Shown: positions 1 through 13,950, numbered from the stretch's first letter. The stretch: 64,000 nucleotides of DNA from Caenorhabditis elegans (GCF_000002985.6 NC_003280.10:7560501-7624500), one strand, 5' to 3'. Program-made: numbers and translations. Notes: generated from the letters alone by a model not told the origin.

Positions 1-424
1 TGCATAACTGGATTTTTGAACACAGAATTCTCATACAAAACATCGAGAATTATGTTCCTTGTAGAACTAGGTAAGAACACAACAAAAACCCAAAACATTT
101 GTCCGAATTTTAATTTCTTTCAGGTTAGACTAACAAGACTTTAAATGGCATAAACTATGGAAAAAGAAGACGTGCGTCGTGGCAAGCAACAGCCGGAGAG
201 ATTCGAATTTGATAACCGACTATTTAGATTTACGATGGTCGTTGATGGAGGTCTTATGACATGAAACACACGTTCAAGTTTTCATGAAACGACGCAAAAG
301 CAAAAACCAAACACTTCATTTATTTATCACTTAGAAAATAAGCAAAGAACCATTGGCATTGTTAAGAGTCAAGACACTTGCTGGAAAACGGAATCATATT
401 AGAACTATTCTAAACTCTTCAAAC

Positions 425-1094
425 TTACAATTCAATTTTTGAAGTCTTGATTTTTCCATCGAAAAATACAGATTGCGATTGTTCATTCTTTGGGTATTGT
501 AGCGCAACTTGAGCTGTGTACTTTAATTCCGAAGATTGGACCGATCCAAATGCAAAACCATATCCATCTTGACTTTTGATAACAAATGTAAATGGATCAG
601 CACAGGTTACATTTGGCTTAGCCTTCTCAACAATTAAAAAAGTATCTTTTTTCCTGCCAAGCAGCTTTCCAGAAATATTCATTCGTTCCTCGCTAGCTCC
701 AAGCGTCGTTGTCAGCAAATACTGTTCCAAGTCATCCATACCAAGTTGATGCATGATAAGTCCTTTTGAGAGTCCAACAGTGAATCTATAAAATCATTCA
801 AAATTTTGATTAATTTCAGAAAAATTACGCTGCATCATCCATTACTTCCGATCCGTTGTTGTAATATTCTCCTGTAATGATAAGTTGGTCCATTTTTTGG
901 AACGGACGGCCCAGAAGAATTACTTTCATTCCTTTCTCAATATCACTGAAGTCTCCATACTAAATATATTCATGATTTCCGTATCGGAAGATATTATAAT
1001 AACTCACGACAGTCTGATTACAGGCGATAAACGGTGTGCACCACAAATAAACGACTGGCGCTAAACCGGCAAGCAGAATGAGATGAAGGAACAT
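425..1094 (-). CDS. Small secreted protein, possibly galectin-like, function unknown
   Basis: Three exons read on the minus strand: 1094-1008, 959-829 and 785-425, joined in frame (GT donors; acceptors TTTAG and TATAG), giving about 192 residues. The first 20 or so residues (start MFLHLILLAG) look like a signal peptide. The rest is a beta-rich pattern with no transmembrane segment: KVILLGRP..., then LIITGEYY..., an AFTVGLSK strand and a late DPFTFVIKSQDG strand. This spacing loosely matches the plus-strand neighbour that starts at 1266 and resembles a galectin-type sandwich, but the galectin sugar-binding residues are not recognisable. The two genes diverge from a 171-bp gap, so they probably share regulation. 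Exon structure is well supported; function is not. Confidence 0.75.
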
Positions 1095-1265
1095 CGTTTG
1101 ATTCGTTCTTACTTTCTTCACACTCTTTTAAGCCCGAGTCCCGGATGTATTTCAACGACAATAACTTTTTGGAAACAATGATGTAGTTTTATCGATATGA
1201 CTGGGAATATTGGAATGGTTCTATAAGAAGAGTGACATGAATCATTTTTACTAGATCAATCTGAT
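1095..1265. promoter_or_regulatory. Shared intergenic promoter of a divergent gene pair
   Basis: The 171 bases between the two start codons must hold the promoters and 5' ends of both genes. No TATA-like or known factor site stands out. The assignment rests only on the divergent layout and the short gap. Confidence 0.5.
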
Positions 1266-2167
1266 ATGCGTCTTTGGGTTTTGACACTTGTTCAGGCACA
1301 TTTTGCCATTCTTGCGGTTGCAGGTTAGTTTCTAAGGTTCTTCTTTGTTCAACTGGCAACATTTCAGACACTACGGTGGCAGTTGAAGAAACCACTAAAG
1401 CTGCCAACGAAACAACGACACCTGATGGTCCCCATGCCGACTGCTTTCTCTGTGCTCCTACAGTACAATGTGGAGAAACAGTTGAAGGAGACTATTCAAG
1501 TGGAGAAGTTAATGTACTTCTAATGAAACCGATGGAAGATAACGACTATTTTATTGTGAAAGGAGAAGTATTCCCGAATGCTATGAAGTAAGATATTTTC
1601 AAAATATAATAATCATGAAAATATAGCATAGTGCTTCACATTCTAGAATTTTCATCGACATCTACAAGGATTTGTCAGTTGGAAAAGCTCAAGAAGGCGG
1701 AAACAATCAGCCGAGACTTCTCACATTCGAACACTATTTCGACACAAATTTGACGTTTTCTCGTTCCAATTTACATGGAGAAGTACCTTTTAATATATAT
1801 TTGTTTTCAGATTCAAATTTATTTCAGGGCGTTCCGGACTCTTTCCGTGAGGCAACATTGCCAGATGCTATCAAACAAAAAAAACCATGGACGCTGATGT
1901 TTAAGTAATCATCATTTACTAAAGAAGGTAGAATGAATCTAGAACTTTTCAGAATGAAGGATGGTTTGAGTGCATTTGAAACCGGAGATGAGACTGGATG
2001 GTTCAACAATGATATTCCATGGAATGGAACCGCCACAACTCAATCCTTCAATATTCGAGGTGGATGGAAGACTACTTCAATTCAATAGTAAGTCTAGAAC
2101 CTTCTGAAAAAGTTTAATGCTAAACTTTTTCAGTATTTGTGTCAACAGTACCCTACCAATTCTATAG
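1266..2167 (+). CDS. Small secreted protein with galectin-like pattern
   Basis: Six exons: 1266-1323, 1368-1587, 1647-1782, 1828-1904, 1953-2087 and 2134-2167, all in frame, encode 219 residues. A signal peptide (MRLWVLTLVQAHFAILAVA) is followed by a Thr-rich linker with N-glycosylation sites. The remainder reads like the strands of a galectin domain: YFIVKGEVFPNAMKIFIDI, then LLTFEHYFDTNLTFSRS, then KKPWTLMFKMKDGLSAFE. The critical His/Asn/Arg sugar-binding set is not clearly present, so binding of sugar is doubtful. The fourth intron is only 45 nt and has no stop in frame, so it could be retained. A poly(A) signal AATAAA lies at 2184-2189. The family call is inference from pattern; the gene model is strong. 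Confidence 0.75.
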
Positions 2168-2189
2168 AATGTGCGTTTTCATAAATAAA

Positions 2190-5100
2190 GCATAATTCCT
2201 TGTTCATTTGTTTTTTCTTCATCATTTCTCTCCATGACGACCTTCTGTCTGTTATGTCATATTCGCGCATTTGATTGCTCATCAAACTAATTCGATTATC
2301 CGAAGCGAAGGTTTTCTTCTCGTTTGTTTGGAAAGGAGGAACAGAATGGAGAACTAGTGAGAGTTGAGGAGTAGTTGTCTGATAAAAAGAAACAAGAACC
2401 TCAATGTGAACAAATAGAATATGATTTTACGATGTAGGTCAGTAGGACAGAAAGTGGGTAAATGGAAGAGTGGTAGAGAATGCATTAAATCAAATTAGCT
2501 GATAGCTTGATGTTTTGATAGTGAGTGCTGAAATACCAAGTTAAGACTGGCACTATTATGAATTTGATAACATGTTCAGATGAAACTTACCAAAGGTGTT
2601 TGAATCGCCTTTTTCCACTTTTCCCATTGGTAATTGACATTCATCATTCGATCACATTCAAAATGCCTTCCCATTGTGATGAGAATCCCTTCGAAATCCA
2701 TTCCCAATACATTTCATCTCTCTTCATTATTTTATGTAGTTTATGTCCGAAAGCGTTTCAATCAGAGAAGCCTAATTTCAGTTTATGTGTTGCAGTAGCA
2801 GAACCATATGTACTCTAACGTCAAAACCAATTAGTGCTCGATCTGAATAACCTAATAATGAGAATTATGGTAGTAGAAGGGGGTTCATGACGATGCGATA
2901 ATGTCAGGTTGACAATGTGGAGGTCCATCTGGTAGACCACGCTGTCAGCAACCATTCTTGTTTGTTTTGACACCATGACACCAATTGAATTACTTTCTGG
3001 TTCTACGAATCCCTAAAAAGTACTCAGAATTCTCGCGTCCTTATCCGTGAATTGACGGGAGAGGGTCATTATATCCACCCACATCCTCGTTATGGTCATT
3101 TAATCATCAGAGACCCAAGTGTTGCGCAATTGACTAAAAAGTGTTCCCTCCGGAGAGAAGAGAGAAGATCGTAAACGAGCCCATCCTCCCGCCTATGATC
3201 ACTTTTTATTCGAGAAGGGCACCCCTCATTTGCGGGCGTATCCCTTTCCGCAAATTTGTTTTTAGTCGTACATCCTCATCTCACCGGGAGTGTCACTTCT
3301 GTGTTGAGACGTTGTGAAGATGAATATTATTACTATTGCGGAGAGTGTATCCATTATTATTAGCTGGGTGGGTGGCCCAAAAAGAATTAATAATCGAAGT
3401 GGGTCCCCCCGTGGCGTCCTTTTCGGGAAGTGCATCTAGAAGCCGGCTTTATGACCAATGTATCCGCTTATTATTACTTTGTGCAAATTGAGCATGTCGC
3501 AATGGATGAGGCAATGAATAAAGAAAGCGGTATCTACATAATAACACCAAAATGTGTCTTATTGCTTCTGAATGTTGCATGAAATGAAACCACTGGTGTT
3601 TTGAGTAAGAAAGTGAACATGAGAAAGTGTAACATAAGACTTATCCCCATATAAATCTAACAATAAGTAAGCACCTGTCGCTTTAGAACGGGCATTCAAC
3701 GGAACCTTCTCATTTCTCAACTTGGTCACTCATTCTCACATAAATCATAAGGCTATGTACAATTATGCGATAATAGTGCTATACACAACCACCCAAAGTC
3801 TCTCGAACAATACCTAGTAAAAAGGTGATCAAAGCAGGCCGCCTGAATCACCCAAAAGAAGAGCTCATCTGCCTAAAAAGGTAACCAATCTATGCTTGAA
3901 AGACAATGGACTGTTCCGCGTGGTTGCCACGTCATGACCCTCAGTTTGCCGTCGAAATGCGACTAGAGTCGATGGAAAAAAGAGGCTCCTCAGATTGTTG
4001 TCGATGTCCTTCAAACGATATTCGCATCGTTTCACTGTCAGTCTAATTGTATTCACGCATTTCACAGGAATTGCCAGAAATACCATTTCCTTCAATTTTA
4101 TTGTTAAATGTTACACGTTCTTGGCTTGATTATCAAGTTTTCCAGTTTACTATTATTTCAAAAAATTGATTCATGTATTAGGAAACAAATATTAGTTCAG
4201 ATTGGTGAAACTTGTAAATTTAAATAGATTTCAAAAACTGTAAAAAACTATTAGATTTAAAGTATTTTTCTTTCAGAAAATGTTTCGAAACATCTTCAGT
4301 CGAAGTTGTGGAAAAATTACAAATTTGAATCTGAAGCGTGCCTATATTTTCAGTAAAATATTTAAAAAGTGAGGCTTAATGTATATTACTGGTGTGTCAT
4401 ATTGAAGCGATATTCAACTGCATTTAGCCTCAATTGTCAGAATACCTCGATCGTATGTTCGAATAAATGAAAACCACTCAAATCTATTATCTTATTCATC
4501 TGTTCAAAACTATAGAAACAACAAGGAGAAGAAGCAATGAAGCGAATCGTCCTCATTTTTGTACGGACTCTTCTCTGCCAACTTGTCCATCACCGCCTGA
4601 CACTTTAATTGCGCGTACCGGAAAAAGCCAATCCCTTGGTTTCCAAACTCTTCTAACAAAGACAGTTGCCCCCCAATTTTCCCTTTAATGTGCAACACTC
4701 GGAGGCTTTGTGATTTACACCCCTCGTAGAAAGCAACACTTCCGCCGTTACCCCACCTATCATAACACTAAATTATTCAACACACGGGCGGTCTGCCGGA
4801 TGCATCTGCTCTTCCGTGTATGCCGCTCGTATGTCCCTTCAGTTACCTACCGGCATCATTACCTCGTTTACGATCCGACGTACCGTTCGTTTTTTTGTTG
4901 TTGTTTCTCAGATGCCGACACCATAATTGAGCAGCCATTCTCCATTCCAATCTCCATGAAAGTCTTTTGTTTCTCGCCTCAAGTCTATATTTATCCTGTT
5001 ATGATTACAGACTAGAGGATATGTGTTGTTTTTGCATTATATGGGTGGTTTCGCGCATTCCACAGTAGAATGGTTTCCGATTTCCAAGAAATCTTTTCTC

Positions 5101-8100
5101 GCAATTACCCTTGACCATTAGTGACAAAAAGTGTGACCTTTTGCAAAAGACTAGGCGCGAGCGACCCGAACAGTACAAAAAAGTCGCCAGTTGACAACAC
5201 AGACACCTCGCGCGGCGAGATAGCGAACGAACACCTTCAAAAACATTTCGACATTAATTAAAACATTTGAATGTCAGCAGCAGTCAGCACCTGGCCTCAT
5301 TTAGAGCCTACTTTTTGATACTATTAGATTGAGTCATCCTTGAACTATTGTCAATTGAGTTTCAAACGGTTTACGCAACACTTGGATTAGCCTTCTGGCC
5401 AATGATTGTGTAACGGAAGTCATTCCCAAGATGTTGTAAACCTGGTTATGAATCTGCCACGTCGTAATTCTTCTTAGCCGGCGTTTATGGTCAAGGGAAG
5501 CGACGGCAGCACTTTTCAAGTTTCCCATTAGTCCATTTCTTCAATGTCAACTGAAACACCCTGTAATTAATTAGGAGATCTCACGCAATCCGCCAATTTT
5601 TTTTGGTAAAAACTTGCCTTTTTTATTCCACTCACTCAAACTCACACTTAAACTTTTCACCGAGACATTGGAGGTTACTCTGGGGGAAGATAGATTTAGC
5701 ATTCAACATTTCTAGAAAGTCATTCAAAAATTAATATCCCTATATATCTAAGACACCTCCTTCAAATTCAAACATGCTCAAGATGTTAAGAGTATCTCCC
5801 GCTGAGCCAGAGATTTGGTCTCATTATTTTTTTGAAGAATAGATGCTCATCTGTACGTGTTCGTTGCCGATCAGCTGTGTTAGGAAGATCTGTCTATTCA
5901 GAATACATCATTATCTTCAGAGAGAAGACCCATATGGTGTCCTCTTGTTATGGCTTTTCGTTATTCTTTTTTCTTGCCCTTTTTGCCGCTTCTCATAGTC
6001 ACGGAAAAAGTGTTATGTAATCCAAAAACCACATAATTATCTCTGCAGGTGGTGACATTTAACCCACCACCACCATGAGAACGCATTGAATAAACGAACA
6101 CATATGAATTTGAAAGAGCCGACATTTTGATGGATTCACTGTTACACTTTGAGGCGAGACTTGTTGCTGCCAAGTACACGTAAACAAGTTGTACAAGACG
6201 GATGCACATATCGCCTTTCGATTGATTACATTTTAATCGGAGAGCATAGCAACTCGATGACAGCTCGAGTATGCTCATCACTTTTCAAGTATTTCTCGCA
6301 CTCTTTATCTAAATTTCAAAGCAAGAAGGGGGCAATTATGAGTTAAAAGTCAAGTTTTTCTATGTTTTTTTATAAATAAATCCGAAGATTTTTTTTCTCG
6401 TCTTTAGGTTTTAATAGTGACGAGAAAAATAATAATTCAAATAAAATAAAATTTCCAATATCCAACAATTCTTTGACAAATCTAAGTTGTTTCAACAGCT
6501 TTTAAATTAAAAAAAAACACCGTTAATATCATTAAAATTAAAAAAATATAACAGCTTTTAATAAAACTGTATAGGTTTCCCATTGAAAAGTATTTGCTGT
6601 ATTTTCACACTTCGGTATTATAATCGGTAGTTTCTAATCAAAACAATACATATATCCCGCAAAGAGGATAATGAGGTTACAAATTGATTTATGTACTTCC
6701 CGTTATCTTCCATCATCTTCCACTGTAAGAAATTATTGTTGTCCAGACACATTGCAGCTGCTGACTGTTTGTACGTTACGCAACAACCTCCTTCTTCCTC
6801 AATTTGTCTCATTCTCCGTCAATTTTCGAATTCATTTTTCTCTTTTTTTTGTGTGTGAGAAAGAATGAAAGAATACCTGTTTGTGTGTACTTGAAAGGTA
6901 AAATATGCACACTCATAGGTACCTCAAATTTGCAATTCTATATGGGAATATGACAATGTATGAGGGACTCCGATAATGTCACACCTCCTTTTCTGTTGCT
7001 CAAAAACTATTGACTTAGATGGACGGCAATTCGCTTTGAAGTCGTTTATGGAGACAATCTTTAAGAAATATCACTACTTTGAGAGAAAGAAAGAGCTATG
7101 ACTAATGAAAACAGAAGCTTGTGAATGTTGATGAGTTGTACTACTGGAGGATTTGAAGCGGAAGAGCAGCGGAGACAAGATAAATAGAAACAGATTCAAA
7201 ACAAAAGATTCATAAAATAGGTTTATGTTTCACTAGATTTACTGAAACTAATGAGTTCAGTAATTATATGAACAATTGGTTTTTGCAGCAAAAAGTGTGA
7301 GTGTTTTAAAAATTAAATTACATGTTTTAACTTTAAGCTTTTCAAACTGTTTATTACAACAAATCTGAAAATTTTCAAGATCATGAAACATATTCAATGA
7401 ACTCTATTTTATTGTAACTAAAATATTCATTTGAAAATTTTTTTGTTCGGATGGGAAATGTTCATCTACATTTCCAAAGATTTCACACGGCGTTTGACAA
7501 AGGGTTGCAACTTCTTGTAAAGCTTCTGCAAAATTTTGACGACATTATAATTTTGCTTAACATTATAACAACAAGCATCAACTTCCTGCCAGCTGCCTGG
7601 TAGCTTTTAATAAGATGTCAAGTTATTGCCAGAAAGTTGCCGAACGAGAAATTTCTGAAATACTTTGTTATTTGTTGTGATCATCAATTCTTCAGATAAA
7701 TTGTTCTAGATTTCGCATAAAGTTGCACGTACTTTGTCAATGTTTCAAAAATCTCATTCCATTTCCTTTTTGTGCCATCCGCGCAGCTCTCCGATCTCAT
7801 TATCACAACTTGTTCGTTTGCCTGCGTATCTTCTGATTCTATAATCCTTCGACACAACTGTGCCCTCAACTAATTTACAGAATTTACGAGCTTTTTTGAT
7901 TATCATCACACCGTGTTCTGGTCAGTTCCCGGGTCACTCCGGACGGCTGGCGGGAAGAGAGAGAGATGGGAGAGACAGAAGAGGGAGTGAGAACTATTCC
8001 AAAGTGGGCGGGACTTGGCCCCCGGGTACCAAGATGGGGGTTTGTTTCATTTCTCTTCATTCCGAGCCGATGATTGTAGTTTTCTTTCTCATTATTACCA

Positions 8101-10106
8101 TTTTCTTCGATATTTTGACTTCTGTTGTATCATTAATTTGATCACCAGCCGTTCGTTTTTTAATTGAACCCTGACCACCCGGTGTGTGTAAGTGAATACA
8201 AATTGTGTAAGATTGTTGCCAGACACCTCTCTCCTTTTTTCTATTCATCCATATATGTCCTCTAATTTCAGTAGTTTTTGTATTGTTCTTCCCAAAGAAG
8301 CATCGATGTTCACCGTATGGTGACAGGATGTATTGCATCTGCAGATGTTAGTATTTACACGGATTACTGTAATTGTAGGTTATGGTGGCTGGATAGGTGC
8401 GCGAAACAACTAGTCTTAAGATGCTATCTTGTTTCGCTAATTAGGATTGTGCAATTGCAATCACGGACACGCACCAGCAGTCCTCTACGCATTTTTGGTC
8501 TTTTCTCAGTGGATCAACTAGATACATTTGCATGAATTCCCGAACTTTCGCTTTGGAGAATTAGCGAGATTTGTTGAATATATTATTCTTCCTGATTCCA
8601 TTCCTGTGTGGGACATGCCAATTAACAAGCGGGTCCAGTCGTTCACAATCATCCACATACGGGTCACTGGCTTCTGAGTGGCCAGCTCGATGATGGAAAC
8701 AGGTAAACCGTGTTTCCGCTCCATCACCTGTTGTTTCATTTCTTACCCTTCCGTTCGTTATTGGCTTTCCCCAGATTTTTCGCGTTGAGTTTGAAATTGT
8801 TTTATAGCTCGGAAATTTAATGAGTGGGAAAACAGCGCCGATTTTTTATCTGGATCATCAATTTGCAAGTTTTACAAGAAAAATACCGTTTGAGAATATT
8901 TGAATTAGTACAAAATTATAAATTATTTCAAAACATTTCAAAAAAAAATATTTTAAACAATTTTGTAGACGCAGAAAAAATTATCGAAATTTCGTCTCCC
9001 GAAATTTCCAGATATAAAACTTGTCGCCCTTTATCGACACTACATCAAATTTTCTCAGATTTGATCAATTTTGCTACCTTTTCATCATTGTATATGGTAC
9101 ATTGGAACACTTTCAAAAATTTTAATTAATAAAACCTTATTTACTCATTTGTATCAACATATTCTTCTCTACCACCCCATCATTTTCATAATCCTGAGAT
9201 GCACCGTATGTCACTTGGCTTGTAAACACTCTTCCTCATAGCTGTAAATCTATCACTAGCTTTACGACACCACTTCCCGAATAGGCAAAGAGCATCAGAG
9301 GTTGTAAAAGATGATGGGTGTAGTGGGGGTTATAATACCTCCCGTGGAAACGTCAGTAAAGATACGTCGATTTTTGATGAGTATATACTAGTATTTAGTC
9401 TAAATATTTGCCTAACCAATCAGTGGTTATTTTGCGTCTTTACTTTAGCACCCTCTCCTTTCGGCACTCCCCCGTTCAGACTCATCTTCTTAGCCGACCG
9501 CCTTCAACGAACCTAATCATGGTTGTCTTCTTCATTGAAATTTCCTGTACACTATTACCACTTCCCGCTCCACTATTGGGGCACCAAATTTGTTTGCACC
9601 CACTCGACCGAGCTTCCCCTAGTGTCCAGTAATTAAGCTCTTGTTGGCCCTCGCCCATCATTTTTCTTGGCCTTCATCAAAATGAAAGGAGTTTTGACTT
9701 TTTATATTCAAGTCAAGAAGCTACTCTCACTACTACTGCACATTCATAAAAACAGATTGAATTTCGCGCGCACGGCTCCCTTCGTCTCCTTCTTGAGCCA
9801 CCGGACTAATTTGTACTACCGCCGTCTCACTTTCCACGCTGCCACGACGTTCTAATTGAAAGTGACCTATCAGCTTTCAAAGCAGCTTTTCCGCGTCTTC
9901 GTCCGTCGTCCGGTCTTGCCCTCAATTATGCAATACTTTCTTGTTGTAAAACTGCCTTCCGAAATCGCTTCTTCTTCTTCTACCCTTTAGTTCCTCTCAT
10001 CTACTTCTTAAGCACTTGTGTGTGAAACATCAACATAAACACATCGGAACACTCTTCTCATTTCAATTGTTTATAAACACATGGCTAATGGCGGCTTCTT
10101 ACAGAA
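2190..10106. other. Long gene-poor intergenic region
   Basis: About 7.9 kb without a convincing coding exon. Open frames here are short, lack splice continuity and lack family features. GC-rich islands stand out against the AT-rich background, for example about 3150-3450, 5140-5230 and 7915-8040 (the last with GGGCGGGACTTGG and purine runs). Such a long gap is unusual for this gene-dense genome and probably holds distal regulatory sequence for the EGF-repeat gene at 10107, or unannotated noncoding RNA. I found no tRNA with a clear TPsiC arm. Confidence 0.55.
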
Positions 10107-11538
10107 ATGCTCTTCCGTTCCTTCATCATTGGTTTTGTGCTTCTCAGCGCCATAGCTGCCAACTCACTCATCAATCCTTCAAATCTAACAGACGACTATT
10201 GCAAAAACGGAGGTTCAATAGTTAATGTGAGTAGACAACTTTCTGACCATCAATTCAATTGGGTCACGCATTTACATTACCTGACCCGGGGGCCTTAATT
10301 TGAAAAAATGACAGTTCATGCTTCGCTACCCCAATTTTCTTCTCTTCCTTCATTTTTACCACTTTTTTAATGCACATATGGTGGCATTTGAGGGCGGTCA
10401 GAAGGCTAATTCCGTGTGACGGACCGCCCGGATTACATGAAGACGAGAGAGAAACATGCTACAATTGGGTGGCCAGAGGACTCTTCTCGGTCATGTCGTC
10501 GGTGCACAAGGAGCCACTCAAAAAAACGGATTAGTGGGTCGAGTTGCGCGGCATGGGGTATTTGGTACGGTTCTGTGGGAAACCGAAAAATGTACAATTT
10601 AAAAATTATATGATATATATATATAGAACATTAAAAATGGCAAAATATCGCTAAAAACACAAGACAATGGATATTTAGAAATACATTTCAGGGAAAATGT
10701 GAATGCACTCTTCGATATGAGGGACCACAGTGTGAAAGAGAAAGATGTTTGAATGGTGGACGTAGGCATTCCGCCAAAGGAACGGTAAGTGTATTTGGTG
10801 ACGTGGCAATACTTGAGAGTAACTAATTTTCAGGTACGCTGTCATTGTCCATATGGACTATCTGGGGACAGATGTGAAAAAGTTACGTACTGTGAACCCG
10901 GAAAAGGAAAATTGGTTGAAGGAAAATGTGAATGCTTCGAGAGATGGACAGGACTTTTCTGTAATATGAGAACATGCTTCAACGGTATTCCAACTGGTGG
11001 ACTCGATGGATTCTGTCTTTGTGATGTTGGATATACTGGACCATTCTGTGATGCTCCACTCATTTGCGAAAACGGCGGTTCTGTAACACAGGTAACAACG
11101 GTTTGAATTAGAAAAATCTAATAATTCATAAAATTTAAAGGAGAATGAATGTGCTTGCACTGCCGGATACACTGGAGATCATTGTGAACAGTGTGCAATC
11201 GGGTATATCAAGGAGGCACAGTATTGTGTGCCAGAGGTCAGTCGAAAGGTGGTGTGATTGTTTTCCTTTTGTTGCATGTTAATATTTCCCCTGTAGCAAT
11301 TGTGTTCAGTTCGATGAATGAAAATATATTCCAGGTATCGGAATCTTCACTTCTTGCTCACACAGCTTCCCTTGGAAACCGTCCATTCGCTTGGCCAATT
11401 ATATTAATGGGATGTGCGGCTGCAATTGCTCTTGTCGTTCTTGCTCTCACCGTCATCTTTGCCGTTCGAAAATGGAGCAGCAAACCATCTCGAGTCAATT
11501 CAGTTCAAGGGGATCCAGAGAATGGAACTGATGTCTGA
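10107..11538 (+). CDS. Single-pass membrane protein with about five EGF-like repeats
   Basis: Five exons (10107-10226, 10692-10784, 10834-11091, 11141-11236, 11335-11538), all joining in phase 0, encode 256 residues. A signal peptide (residues 1-19, MLFRSFIIGFVLLSAIAAN) is followed by EGF-like units with the typical C-x-C and G-x-x-G-x-x-C endings: CECTLRYEGPQC, CHCPYGLSGDRC, CECFERWTGLFC, CLCDVGYTGPFC and CACTAGYTGDHC. Near residue 205 comes a hydrophobic span (WPIILMGCAAAIALVVLALT), then a short basic cytoplasmic tail ending NGTDV. It is therefore a type I surface protein, likely in adhesion or signalling; there is no DSL domain, so it is not a Notch ligand of classic form. A valine-ended tail could bind a PDZ domain (inference). 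The long empty upstream region suggests complex regulation. Confidence 0.88.
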
Positions 11539-12300
11539 AAACATAAAAGTTTAACATTTTTAGCCCACAATTCTCCGGTCTCACAAAGTCCTCTAATGTC
11601 TATTCTGGTCTGAACCAACATCTTAGTTCTTTAGCAACATTTCTTTCTTACTTTCTAACTTTAAGCGTATTTTTAACCTATGTACATATCCCAATTAATC
11701 AATGCATTTATTTTGTTCATCAACAATTAACCTCATCCTCTTCTCAATTTCTTCCTCTTCACTTTCTACTGGTAACTTCTTCACTCTCAACGAGTGTTTT
11801 CTCTGCCAATTCTTCTTTCATTCGTATTTATGTTTTCGCATCCTTTTCATAAATAGGCACTTATTTCATTGTAGTAACTTATAAATTTATTCATGAATCA
11901 TTGCGCATGCATAGCGCCAATAAACATTCAAATACTTTTCAAAACAATCTGAAGTGCTCTTCAAAGTTTTGCAACGTTTTTCCTTATTGCATCGTTAGGG
12001 TTGAATGAGAAAAGCGAGCAAGACTTTGGAACCTATTACGAAGTTTTCAAACAATCGGGGTATTTTTCTCATAACCTACTTGATATTATTATTTTTCATG
12101 AGAAATCCAATAAAATAAAACTATAAGGAAAGAGGTTAACTTACAAAGATTCATATTCAATATCTGGTAAAGACAATGCATAATTATTGTTTTATAAAAC
12201 GTTTATAAAATTTGTTTTCTACAATTTGATAGCTAGATTATATCACAAATTATTTTCATTAAAATATTGCCTGCTACATAGCAAAAAGTGAAAACCAAGT
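11539..12300. other. 3' UTR and short intergenic stretch
   Basis: The AT-rich 3' untranslated sequence of the EGF-repeat gene runs to a likely poly(A) signal, AATAAA, near 11920. Nothing further is recognisable before the inverted repeat begins at about 12301. Confidence 0.5.
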
Positions 12301-13765
12301 CTTGGTGGCCCACATAAACTCCTAAACTAGCTAAATTGCGTGTCTTCAAACCGTCGTATCTTGAGAAATAGACGTCTAGAAAACAAATGTTCAATTAACA
12401 AAATGATCAGAAATATTTTTTCTTTCTATTGCATTATTTTTCATGGCAAACTATCAATTATTTGTTAAGTTACACACAGTAAAAGACATTTTCCCAAAAT
12501 TCATCAAAATTTTTGGGAACTGTTCTGCGGTACCAGTCATAACTCAATATTCATTGATTTTCAAAAATAAAATCTTGTTGAATAGTAACTGGCAAATATT
12601 TTGCTACATTTTGTCAGTTTAAAATTTTTGAAAATTTTCATGTTAAGCCAAGTTACAGGCCGTTTTTTGAAAAAATCCATTTTTGCCCATAAAACTCTTC
12701 ATATCCAACGTATCGACTTGAAATTTTGAAAAATGATCACTTTTTTGAGGTCTCTACAATGTCCTAAAAAATCTTTCAAAAAATCCTGCACATCTCCAAA
12801 ATCGTCCTCCGCTCCGAAAAACGAAAGTGGATGTTTGCCTTTCGGAAAATGACCAAAAAATAAAATTGGGGTATTTGGGTCAAAAAATATGTTTTCAGAA
12901 TGCTGAGAGCACGTTATTTATGAATATCATGTTCATTTTTGATGATTTCTTCTTTGAAGATACCTGAAATTAAAGAATGAACCTATTTTCATTCTCACGT
13001 GACACTTTTTAAACGACAGAGAATTCGTTCAGTTTTTAAATTGATTTTAAGCAAATGAAAAAGTGTCACGCGAGAATGAAATCAGGTTCAATTTTCAATT
13101 TCAGGTCGTTTAAAACGAAAATTCATCCAAAATGATCATGATATTCGTAAATAACGTGTTCTCAGCTTTCTAAAAACATATTTTCCGACCCAAATATCCC
13201 AATTTCATTTTTTGGTCATTTTCCGAAAGCAAACATCCACTTTCGTTTTTCGGACCGGAGGACGATTTTGGAGATGTGCAGGATTTTTGAAATATTTTTT
13301 AGGACATTGTAGAGACCTCAAAATAGTGATCATTTTTCAAAATTTCAAGTCGATACGTTGGATATGAAGAGTTTTATGGGCAAAAATGGATTTTTTCAAA
13401 AAACGGCCTGTAACTTGGCTTAACATGAAAATTTTCAAAAATTTTAAACTGACAAAATGTAGCAAAATATTTGCCAGTTACTATTCAACAAGATTTTATT
13501 TTTGAAAATCAATGAATATTGAGTTATGACTGGTACCGCAGAACAGTTCCCAAAAATTTTGATGAATTTTGGGAAAATGTCTTTTACTGTGTGTAACTTA
13601 ACAAATAATTGATAGTTTGCCATGAAAAATAATGCAATAGAAAGAAAAAATATTTCTGATCATTTTGTTAATTGAACATTTGTTTTCTAGACGTCTATTT
13701 CTCAAGATACGACGGTTTGAAGACACGCAATTTAGCTAGTTTAGGAGTTTATGTGGGCCAGCAAG
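12301..13765. repeat. Long inverted-repeat element, copy 1 (arms about 0.7 kb)
   Basis: The left end (CTTGGTGGCCCACATAAACT) returns as its reverse complement at the right end (AGTTTATGTGGGCCAGCAAG), and correspondence continues almost base for base to a centre near 13035. The arms are about 700 nt each with a loop of only tens of bases; the CTCACGTGACACTTTTT arm ends flank the loop. No transposase frame is present. A related, diverged copy lies at about 23381-24814. Its form is that of a nonautonomous foldback or MITE-like DNA element. Transcribed, it would form a long perfect-type hairpin. No clear target-site duplication could be confirmed by eye. Confidence 0.9.
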
Positions 13766-13950
13766 CCGTCGCTTGCACCTTTTAGTAGCAAAGATATATT
13801 ATTTTAGTCTTAAGATTTTGACAGTATTTATTATTTGTTACGTATTGAAAGATCAAAGCTTATCGACAAGTCAATCCGGCTTTTTGTCACTTCTTATCAA
13901 CCTAGCCTTCCCTCTACCTTGTCTCGGTTCAGTCTCGTTTTCTTTTTCTC

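Noticed and set aside
4467-5015. Two short plus-strand open frames in the gene-poor region
   Set aside because: Neither has a signal peptide, a family motif or flanking splice sites that extend it; size and composition fit chance.
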